Assembly: GCA_031270525.1 (NCBI GenBank)
Contig: JAISXN010000228.1
Coordinates: 1 to 6,602, forward strand
Length of the DNA: 6,602 nt
From: Candidatus Symbiothrix sp.
GTDB taxonomy: Bacteria; Bacteroidota; Bacteroidia; Bacteroidales; Azobacteroidaceae
Direction of reading: 5' to 3'
The notes beneath the pieces are model-generated. The model was not told the origin of the DNA, searched no databases, and saw nothing but the letters and a program-made list of their open reading frames with translations. This document shows, one piece after another, positions 1 through 5,886 of this stretch (positions within the stretch are counted from its first letter, which is position 1; every line of letters starts with the position of its first letter). The position numbers were made by a program, and so were the translations under genes.

Positions 1-1161
1 GCCCACAAAGTAGCTCAAAATCATGCCGCTTTCACGGAAATCATGCTGGCAAGCCGCACCAAATCCAAATGTGACGCTATTGCCGGCGCCATCGGAACCA
101 GGTATGGCAACAAAAAAATACAAACCGCACAAGTCGATGCGGACAATGTGCCGGAATTGGTAGCCCTGTTCCAAAAATTCCAACCGGAATTGGTAATCAA
201 TGTCGCCTTACCCTATCAAGATTTGACCATCATGGACGCTTGTCTTGAAGCAGGAGTTAATTACTTAGACACAGCCAATTACGAACCGAAAGACGAAGCC
301 AGATTCGAATACAAATGGCAATGGGCTTACCGCGACCGTTTCGAAAAAGCCGGGTTGACCGCTATTCTCGGCTGCGGATTTGACCCCGGCGCATGTAGCG
401 TTTTCACGGCTTATGCCGCCAAACGCCATTTCAGCAGAATGGATTATTTAGACATCGTCGATTGCAATGCCGGAGACCACGGAAAGGCTTTCGCGACCAA
501 TTTCAATCCGGAAATCAACATCCGCGAAGTCACTCAAAAAGGCAGGTACTGGGAAAACGGAAAATGGATAACTACCAAGCCTCACGAAATACATAAACCT
601 CTGACTTATCCGAGTATAGGTCAAAAAGAATCGTACGTAATCTATCACGAAGAACTCGAATCCCTGGTGAAGAATTTTCCGACACTCAAAAGAGCGCGTT
701 TCTGGATGACTTTCGGACAGGAATACCTCATCCATTTGCGTGTAATTCAGAATATCGGCATGGCGCGAATCGATCCGGTTCTTTACAAAGGCGTCGAAAT
801 CGTTCCCATTCAATTCCTGAAAGAGGTATTACCCGATCCGGGCGAACTGGGAGAAAATTATACCGGCGAAACCAGCATCGGTTGCCGCATCAAAGGCCTC
901 GACAAAGCAGGAAAAGAACTAACTTACTATATTTACAACAACTGCAAGCACCAGGATGCTTACAAGGAAACCGGTGCGCAGGGCGTCAGCTACACAACCG
1001 GCGTTCCCGCCACCATCGGCGCATTGATGTTTGTGAAAGGCCTTTGGCGTAAACCCGGCGTTTTCAATGTAGAAGAATTTGACCCTGACCCGTTTATGGA
1101 GCAAATGAATACACAGGGTTTGCCTTGGCATGAGATATTTAATTCAGATTATGAGTTTTGA
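1..1161 (+). CDS. Carboxynorspermidine/carboxyspermidine dehydrogenase-like protein (saccharopine dehydrogenase family), 5'-truncated by window edge
   Basis: The reading frame is open from base 1 (AHKVAQNHAAF...), so the true start lies upstream and the ATG at 43 is an internal Met. About 386 residues are visible; the family is about 400 residues, so only the first beta strand and the GxGxxG nucleotide loop are missing. Seen: MLASRT (residues 15-20), the end of the second Rossmann strand where NADP contacts usually lie; NVALPYQD and the YLDTANYE stretch; GCGFDPG (124-130), the signature of the polyamine branch of this fold; GVSYTTGVPA near the C-terminus; and a GLPWHEIF tail. Family knowledge: these cytoplasmic enzymes reductively condense aspartate beta-semialdehyde with a diamine (putrescine or diaminopropane) using NADPH. 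Bacteroides makes spermidine this way, so putrescine is the likelier substrate (inference). The decarboxylase partner (nspC) is not in the window. Base composition looks somewhat richer in GC than the right half. A lysine-pathway saccharopine dehydrogenase is the alternative, less likely given GFDPG. Confidence 0.87.
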   Translation, partial: AHKVAQNHAAFTEIMLASRTKSKCDAIAGAIGTRYGNKKIQTAQVDADNVPELVALFQKFQPELVINVALPYQDLTIMDACLEAGVNYLDTANYEPKDEARFEYKWQWAYRDRFEKAGLTAILGCGFDPGACSVFTAYAAKRHFSRMDYLDIVDCNAGDHGKAFATNFNPEINIREVTQKGRYWENGKWITTKPHEIHKPLTYPSIGQKESYVIYHEELESLVKNFPTLKRARFWMTFGQEYLIHLRVIQNIGMARIDPVLYKGVEIVPIQFLKEVLPDPGELGENYTGETSIGCRIKGLDKAGKELTYYIYNNCKHQDAYKETGAQGVSYTTGVPATIGALMFVKGLWRKPGVFNVEEFDPDPFMEQMNTQGLPWHEIFNSDYEF

Positions 1162-1198
1162 AAATAAATCGGCAGAAAATTTTTAATAAATTAAAATA

Positions 1199-1507
1199 AT
1201 GGAAAACAAACAACAAAACAATATCCAAATTGAATTGTCGGAAGATATTGCTCAGGGAATTTATTCCAATCTGGCAGTGATTGCCCATTCTTCCTCCGAA
1301 TTTGTAGTGGATTTCGTCCGCCTGATGCCGGGAATTCCCAAAGCAAAAGTGCAATCGCGTATTATCCTGACGCCGGAACATGCCAAACGTTTGCTCCTTG
1401 CGCTTACCGATAATATCAAAAAATACGAATCGCAAATCGGAGTAATTAAATTACCTAATTCACCGAACTTTACGCCGCCGATTATCGGCCCTATCGGAGA
1501 AGCATAA
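1199..1507 (+). CDS. DUF3467 family protein
   Basis: A 102-residue cytoplasmic protein with no signal peptide or membrane segment. The start ATG follows an A/T-rich leader (ttaaaataatgg) with no Shine-Dalgarno sequence, normal for Bacteroidota. Recognisable DUF3467 features are an N-terminal polar segment, the IYSNLAVIAHSSSEFVVDF strand region (21-39), the LMPG turn (42-45), and the SRIILTPEHAKRLLLAL segment (53-69) leading into a helix ending in DNIKKYE. The last 20 residues are proline- and glycine-rich and look disordered. The biochemical function of the family is unknown; its small alpha/beta organisation suggests a binding or accessory role, which is only inference. It lies 37 nt after the dehydrogenase and 72 nt before thrA on the same strand, so it may be co-transcribed with them. 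In Bacteroides genomes I recall DUF3467 genes near the rpoB-rpoC cluster, so this setting may differ from the commonest one. Confidence 0.9.
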   Translation: MENKQQNNIQIELSEDIAQGIYSNLAVIAHSSSEFVVDFVRLMPGIPKAKVQSRIILTPEHAKRLLLALTDNIKKYESQIGVIKLPNSPNFTPPIIGPIGEA

Positions 1508-1510
1508 ATT

Positions 1511-1575
1511 AATTACGAATTACAAATTAAGAACAGGCTTGTAATTTGTAATTTCGTAATTCGTAATTTGTAATT
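1511..1575 (+). repeat. Heptamer inverted repeat, AATTACG/AATTACA type
   Basis: The left arm (1511-1529) is made of AATTACG and AATTACA heptamers followed by AATTA. The right side carries the complementary heptamers TGTAATT (1540-1546, 1547-1553), CGTAATT (1555-1561, 1562-1568) and TGTAATT (1569-1575), with one extra T at 1554. The best pairing is 1511-1529 with 1542-1561, 19 bp with one bulged T, around a 12-nt loop AGAACAGGCTTG (1530-1541). The last two heptamers have no partner. The element begins 3 nt after the DUF3467 stop codon and ends 4 nt before the thrA ATG, so it is essentially the whole gap. It has no coding content. It resembles AT-rich dispersed intergenic repeats seen in Bacteroidales genomes; its copy number in this genome cannot be judged from one window. 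Confidence 0.9.
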
Positions 1576-1579
1576 GAAT

Positions 1580-4015
1580 ATGAAAGTAATGAAATTCGGC
1601 GGAACATCGGTAGGTTCCGCAAGCAGCATTTTGAAAGTCAAAGAGATTGTCGAAGCCGTCAATGAGCCGGTTATTGTAGTCGTTTCCGCAATGGGCGGAA
1701 TCACAGACCAATTGCTGGCGACTTCGAAATTAGCGACTCAGGGCGATTATGCCTACGAAAAAGAGTACAATCAAATTGTCAGCCGCCACATCGAAACGGT
1801 CGAAAATTTAATTGCCGACCCTACAATCCGCAATTACGTTCTGAAACAAGTAGTTACCCTCTTAGACGAATTGGGAAATATCCTGAAAGGCGTTTTTTTG
1901 GTGCATGACCTTTCGCAAAAAACTTCCGACATCATTGTCAGTTATGGAGAAAGATTGAGTTCCCTGATTGTTTCCAATGTGATTCCGAACACCCAACTCT
2001 TTGATGCCCGCGAATTTATCAAGACCGAAAAACAATTCGGAAAACATATCGTCGATTTCAAGATAAGCAACGAGCTGATAAAGAAAAGTTTTGCAAACAT
2101 ATCTACGGTTTCCATCGTACCGGGTTTCATCGCCCAGGATTTAGCATCCGGAGAAATAACCAACTTAGGTAGAGGAGGTTCAGACTACACCGCTTCTATC
2201 ATTGCTGCCGCTTTAGACGCCGGTATTCTCGAAATCTGGACGGATGTAGACGGTTTTATGACCGCCGACCCCAAAATTATCAGCAGCGCATACGTAATCA
2301 AGGAATTGAGCTATCTCGAAGCAATGGAATTGTCGAATTTCGGCGCTAAAGTTATTTATCCGCCGACGATTTTTCCCGCCTATCATAAGAGTATTCCCAT
2401 CTTGATTAAAAATACCTTTAATCCCGCATCGCAAGGGACTTATATTTCTAAGGACAAGAAGAACGGCGGAAAATCCATCAAAGGGATTTCTTCCATCAGC
2501 GATACCTGCCTGGTTACCATTCAAGGTTTGGGAATGGTAGGTATTATTGGCGTCAATTACCGGATTTTCAAGGCTTTGTCTAAGGCCGGAATCAGCGTCT
2601 TCATGGTTTCCCAAGCCTCCTCCGAAAACACGACTTCATTTGCCGTGAAAAATGAGGATGCCGAATTGTCCGTCAAGGTTTTAAAGGAAGAATTTCAATT
2701 GGAACTACTCCAAGGCGAAATCAACGACGTTAAATCCGAAAAAGACTTGGCAACGGTAGCCATCGTCGGCGAAAATATGAAGCGAACGCCGGGTATTGCC
2801 GGTAAACTGTTTGGAACATTAGGCCGTAGCGGTATCAGCGTAATTGCTTGCGCGCAAGGCGCTTCGGAAACAAATATTTCCTTTGTAATTAACAGTCAGT
2901 ACCTTCGGAAAGCCCTGAATTCGATTCATGATTCCTTCTTCCTTTCGGAATATCAAGTACTGAATATTTTCCTCGTTGGAACCGGTACGGTAGGCGGCAA
3001 TCTTTTGGAACAAATCCGTCGCCAGCAAAAAACCTTGATGGAACATAACGGATTGAAATTAAATGTCGTAGGAATTGCCGACGTCAATAATATGATATTG
3101 AATCGCAGCGGTATCAATTTGGATAATTATCCGGAAGAAATGAGAACCAAAGGTCAGCCGACAACGCCCGATTCATTGCGGGACGAAATCCTGGAAATGA
3201 ATATTTTCAATTCCGTATTTGTCGATTGCACTGCAAGCCATGAAATTTCAGCGCTTTATGCTGATTTTCTTTCGCACAATATTTCGGTAGTCGCAGCCAA
3301 TAAAATTGCAGCTTCTTCGGAATACGAAAGTTACCGGCATTTGAAAGAAATTGCCCGTAAAAAAGGCGTTAAATTTCTGTTCGAAACCAATGTGGGAGCG
3401 GGTTTACCGATTATCAACACGATGAACGCCTTAATCAACAGCGGAGATAAAATCCTCAAATTGCAGGCGGTATTGTCCGGTACGATAAACTTTATTTTCA
3501 ACACCCTTTCGGAAAAAATTCCGCTGAGTAAAGCCATTGCAATGGCGAAGGAAGCCCGTTTTTCCGAACCCGACCCAAGAATTGATTTGAGCGGAACAGA
3601 CGTGATTCGGAAGTTGGTAATCATTTCCCGTGAAGCCGGTTACGAAATAAATCAATCGGACGTGGAAAAACATTTGTTCATTCCGGACAAGTTTTTCAAT
3701 GGTTCTTTGGACAATTTCTGGGATACGATTTCCGAACTGGACACTGAATTTGAAAACAAACGGAGAGAACTGGAATCGGAAGGAAAACGTTATCGCTTTG
3801 TGGCTGAAATGGATAACGGGAAATGCCGTTTGGGATTACAAGCGGTTGACCGCAATCATCCGTTTTATGAACTGGAAGGCAGCAACAACATCATCATGAT
3901 AAGCACAGAGCGTTATAACGAATTTCCGATGATTATCAAAGGTTATGGCGCCGGTGCGGCTGTTACGGCAGCCGGTGTTTTTGCCGATATTATCAGTATT
4001 GCAAACATCAGGTAA
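1580..4015 (+). CDS. thrA: Bifunctional aspartate kinase / homoserine dehydrogenase I
   Basis: An 811-residue cytoplasmic fusion enzyme of full family length. The N-terminal kinase makes aspartyl phosphate; the C-terminal dehydrogenase reduces aspartate semialdehyde to homoserine for threonine and methionine. Kinase motifs: KFGGTSVG (5-12), VVVSAMGG (33-40), LGRGGSDYTA (196-205), WTDVDGFMTADP (220-231). Two ACT-type regulatory repeats follow, about 305-385 (LVTIQGLGMVGIIG) and 390-457 (ATVAIVGENM), the usual site of threonine feedback (inferred here). Dehydrogenase motifs: FLVGTGTVG (464-472), VVAANK (570-575), ETNVGAGLP (602-610), VLSGTINFIFNTL (631-643), SEPDPR (662-667) and GTDVIRK (672-678), holding the expected catalytic Asp674 and Lys678. 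All key motifs are intact. ATG 1580 is preferred to the in-frame TTG at 1574, which lies inside the heptamer repeat and adds only two residues before the conserved MKVMKFGG start. No thrB or thrC follows. The repeat fills the upstream gap, leaving no room for a thrL-type leader peptide. Confidence 0.97.
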   Translation: MKVMKFGGTSVGSASSILKVKEIVEAVNEPVIVVVSAMGGITDQLLATSKLATQGDYAYEKEYNQIVSRHIETVENLIADPTIRNYVLKQVVTLLDELGNILKGVFLVHDLSQKTSDIIVSYGERLSSLIVSNVIPNTQLFDAREFIKTEKQFGKHIVDFKISNELIKKSFANISTVSIVPGFIAQDLASGEITNLGRGGSDYTASIIAAALDAGILEIWTDVDGFMTADPKIISSAYVIKELSYLEAMELSNFGAKVIYPPTIFPAYHKSIPILIKNTFNPASQGTYISKDKKNGGKSIKGISSISDTCLVTIQGLGMVGIIGVNYRIFKALSKAGISVFMVSQASSENTTSFAVKNEDAELSVKVLKEEFQLELLQGEINDVKSEKDLATVAIVGENMKRTPGIAGKLFGTLGRSGISVIACAQGASETNISFVINSQYLRKALNSIHDSFFLSEYQVLNIFLVGTGTVGGNLLEQIRRQQKTLMEHNGLKLNVVGIADVNNMILNRSGINLDNYPEEMRTKGQPTTPDSLRDEILEMNIFNSVFVDCTASHEISALYADFLSHNISVVAANKIAASSEYESYRHLKEIARKKGVKFLFETNVGAGLPIINTMNALINSGDKILKLQAVLSGTINFIFNTLSEKIPLSKAIAMAKEARFSEPDPRIDLSGTDVIRKLVIISREAGYEINQSDVEKHLFIPDKFFNGSLDNFWDTISELDTEFENKRRELESEGKRYRFVAEMDNGKCRLGLQAVDRNHPFYELEGSNNIIMISTERYNEFPMIIKGYGAGAAVTAAGVFADIISIANIR

Positions 4016-4016
4016 T

Positions 4017-4096
4017 AATTGAGAATTGAGAGTTGAGAATTGAGAATTAAAATTCTTAACTCCCAATTCTCAATTCTCAACTCTCAATTCTCAATT
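4017..4096 (+). repeat. Perfect 32-bp inverted repeat built of AATTGAG heptamers
   Basis: The left arm is 4017-4048 and the right arm 4065-4096; the two are exact reverse complements over 32 bp, separated by the 16-nt spacer AAAATTCTTAACTCCC (4049-4064). Each arm consists of four heptamers plus a terminal AATT: AATTGAG units on the left, AATTCTC units on the right. The single variant unit (GAGAGTT at 4028-4034) has its exact complement at 4079-4085 (AACTCTC), so both arms carry the same substitution. The spacer contains a small inner palindrome, AGAATT-AA-AATTCT (4043-4056). The element starts 1 nt after the base following thrA's stop (4013-4015) and ends 6 nt before the ATG at 4103. In RNA it would form a long AU-rich hairpin. 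It is followed by an A-run, not a U-run, so it is not a canonical intrinsic terminator on the + strand. Confidence 0.95.
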
Positions 4097-4102
4097 AAAA
4101 AA
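4097..4102 (+). promoter_or_regulatory. A-rich translation leader deciding the sigma-54 activator start
   Basis: Six consecutive A residues separate the end of the inverted repeat from ATG 4103. Bacteroidota commonly initiate at A-rich leaders without a Shine-Dalgarno sequence, and the protein's conserved region begins directly at this ATG (MVDIQQIKQRFG). This supports 4103 over the upstream in-frame ATG at 4040, which lies inside the repeat. The site is inferred from context only. Confidence 0.5.
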
Positions 4103-5344
4103 ATGGTTGATATTCAACAGATAAAACAACGTTTTGGGATTATAGGAAACAGTCCTTTGCTCAACAGGGAAATCGAAAAAACAATTTTGATTGCCCCTAC
4201 CGATTTGACGGTATTAATTATCGGCGAAAGCGGGGTAGGAAAAGAAGTTTTTCCCCAGATTATCCATCAGAACAGTTCCCGGAAACATGGCTCGTACATA
4301 GCCGTCAATTGCGGAGCCATTCCCGAAGGGACCATTGATTCGGAACTTTTCGGCCACGAAAAAGGTTCGTTCACAGGAGCTTTGGCTGAGCGGAAAGGAT
4401 ATTTTGAAGTCGCCGACAAAGGAACCATCTTTTTGGACGAAGTCGGAGAATTGCCGATGGCTACTCAGGCGCGTTTGTTAAGGGTATTGGAATACGGCGA
4501 GTTTATCAAAGTTGGTTCGTCCAAAGTGCAGAAAACAAATGTACGCATCGTTGCCGCTACCAATGTGGATTTATTAAAAGCCATCCGCAACGGAAAATTC
4601 CGCGAAGATTTGTATTATCGTTTGAATACGGTGCCGGTGAATGTTCCGCCTTTGCGCGATCGAAAAGAGGATATCATACTGTTATTCAGGAAATTCGCAA
4701 GCGACTTCGCCGAAAAATACCGTATGCCTCCGATTCAGTTGACGGAAGACGCCAAGTTGGTTTTGGCTAAATACCGTTGGCCGGGAAACATCCGGGAATT
4801 GAAAAACATTACCGAACGGATGTCCATCATCGAACAAGAACGTGAAATTTCGGCAGATGTTTTAAGAACCTATCTGGTTAATCCGGAATTAGACCACTTG
4901 CCGGCTTTGATGAACGCTGATTTCGACCGGCAAACATTCAACAATGAAAGAGAAATTCTGTATAAGATTCTGTTTGATATGCGGAAGGATATCAATGATT
5001 TGAAAAAATTGGCGCCGGAGTTGAGTAAACTCAATTCGCAAGTACAGCAAGTACAAACGGATTTGACTCATCCTGTTTATCAACACCCTGTTAATCAGGA
5101 TATTTCCAAACAGATAATCGTTGACGAACCGGTTCAGTATGCCGATGAATATACGGAAGAAGATGTGAAAGAACCCGGACAGGATGTTTTCTCAACAGCT
5201 ACCATGTCATTAAATGAGGTTGAGAAAGAGATGATTCGGAAGGCTTTGGAACGCAACAAAGGTAAACGGCGAAATGCCGCTTTGGACTTGAAAATTTCGG
5301 AACGAACTTTGTACCGGAAGATTAAGGAATATGAATTAGAATAA
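4103..5344 (+). CDS. Sigma-54-dependent transcriptional activator without receiver domain (AAA+ and Fis-type HTH)
   Basis: A 413-residue cytoplasmic enhancer-binding protein that would use ATP hydrolysis to open RpoN-holoenzyme promoters. The AAA+ domain starts almost at residue 10; there is no receiver, GAF or PAS domain. Seen: Walker A GESGVGKE (41-48), ELFGHEKGSFTGA (81-93) with Ser in place of the usual Ala in the GAFTGA sigma-54 contact loop, Walker B GTIFLDE (107-113), the FREDLYYRLN arginine-finger region (166-175), PPLRDRKEDI (182-191) and sensor II WPGNIREL (226-233). Residues 255-365 form a long variable linker with a probable coiled-coil stretch around 280-320 (many Leu/Ile at heptad-like spacing) and an acidic part near 345-360. 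The C-terminal 40 residues form a Fis-type helix-turn-helix (RRNAALDLKISERTLYRKIKE, split as RRNAALDLKI then SERTLYRKIKE). The start at 4103 is chosen because the 21 residues ahead of it are translated heptamer repeat. It lies 18 nt before lptE, implying an operon. Its target promoters and input signal are unknown. Confidence 0.93.
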   Translation: MVDIQQIKQRFGIIGNSPLLNREIEKTILIAPTDLTVLIIGESGVGKEVFPQIIHQNSSRKHGSYIAVNCGAIPEGTIDSELFGHEKGSFTGALAERKGYFEVADKGTIFLDEVGELPMATQARLLRVLEYGEFIKVGSSKVQKTNVRIVAATNVDLLKAIRNGKFREDLYYRLNTVPVNVPPLRDRKEDIILLFRKFASDFAEKYRMPPIQLTEDAKLVLAKYRWPGNIRELKNITERMSIIEQEREISADVLRTYLVNPELDHLPALMNADFDRQTFNNEREILYKILFDMRKDINDLKKLAPELSKLNSQVQQVQTDLTHPVYQHPVNQDISKQIIVDEPVQYADEYTEEDVKEPGQDVFSTATMSLNEVEKEMIRKALERNKGKRRNAALDLKISERTLYRKIKEYELE

Positions 5345-5362
5345 GTAAAGAACTAAGAGTTT

Positions 5363-5872
5363 ATGAAAACGAGGGTATATATATGGAGTATGGTTATTGT
5401 GACGGGTATTTTGTCCGCCTGTTCGATTTCTTATAAATTTGAGGGAGGAAGCATCAATTATGACGTGACAAAAACCATCCATATTTCCGAATTTCCCAAT
5501 CGAACACCCAATTATCCGCTTTTTACTCAGGTTTTTGATTTAGCGTTAAAAAAACGATTTATCGAACAAACCCGGCTGAAAGAAGTGAGTAACAATGCGG
5601 ATATTGAAATAGAAGGGGAAATCACCGGTTATCAATTGACGGGACAAGCTGTCCGTGAAGATGATTATGCCACAAAAACACGACTAACGGTTTCTATTCG
5701 TGTTCATTATATTAATAGCAAGGAAGCGAACAAAGATGTGGACCAAACGTTTTCGGCTTTCAGGGAATTTGACAGTAACAGTCCTTTGGAATCTGTTGAA
5801 GGTCAGTTGATTGAAGAAATTGTGAATGAAATTGTCGACATGATTTATAATGCGACAGTTGCAAATTGGTAA
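5363..5872 (+). CDS. lptE: LptE-family LPS-assembly lipoprotein
   Basis: A 169-residue protein with a lipoprotein signal: basic MKTR start, hydrophobic core (about 5-18) and lipobox LSAC ending at Cys20, followed by Ser at +2. The mature part (CSISYKFEGGSINYD...) has the LptE-like order: a short Y-F-G-S-I strand, the TIHISEFPNRTP segment (38-49), a helix LFTQVFDLALKKRFIEQT (53-70), ADIEIEGEITGY (79-90), a TRLTVSIRVHY strand (106-116) and a C-terminal amphipathic helix (147-164). In the family, LptE sits in the outer membrane, plugs and helps fold the LptD barrel, and supports LPS delivery to the cell surface. Length matches the family. No LptD or other Lpt gene is present in the window. It sits 18 nt after the sigma-54 activator and 14 nt before the next gene, an apparent operon. 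Sequence conservation in this family is low, so the call rests on lipobox, strand-helix order and the gene neighbourhood. Confidence 0.83.
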   Translation: MKTRVYIWSMVIVTGILSACSISYKFEGGSINYDVTKTIHISEFPNRTPNYPLFTQVFDLALKKRFIEQTRLKEVSNNADIEIEGEITGYQLTGQAVREDDYATKTRLTVSIRVHYINSKEANKDVDQTFSAFREFDSNSPLESVEGQLIEEIVNEIVDMIYNATVANW

Positions 5873-5886
5873 ATTTTGAAAAAAAT

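Noticed and set aside
43..45. ATG at 43 as the start of the first gene
   Set aside because: The same frame is open back to base 1 and the upstream residues (AHKVAQNHAAF) fit the first helix of the Rossmann fold, so the gene is truncated by the window rather than starting here.
1540..1575. Bacteroidota -7 promoter box (TAnnTTTG) within the first repeat
   Set aside because: The repeated TAATTTG looks similar but is one base short of TAnnTTTG, and it arises simply from the heptamer period.
1511..1575. CRISPR-like or iteron-like array
   Set aside because: The 7-nt units are contiguous and inverted, with no spacers of regular size, and there are no cas or replication genes nearby.
1574..1579. 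TTG at 1574 as the thrA start
   Set aside because: It lies in the last heptamer of the repeat, and ATG 1580 gives the conserved MKVMKFGGTSVG beginning.
2213..2614. Antisense open frame of 133 codons inside thrA
   Set aside because: It is opposite a fully conserved enzyme sequence, and its translation shows no recognisable domain; it is a shadow of the coding strand. The other minus-strand frames, such as 448-813, are rejected for the same reason.
4017..4102. Rho-independent terminator after thrA
   Set aside because: The stem is AU-rich without a GC core and is followed by an A-run, not a U-run, in the + direction. On the opposite strand there is no gene ending here.
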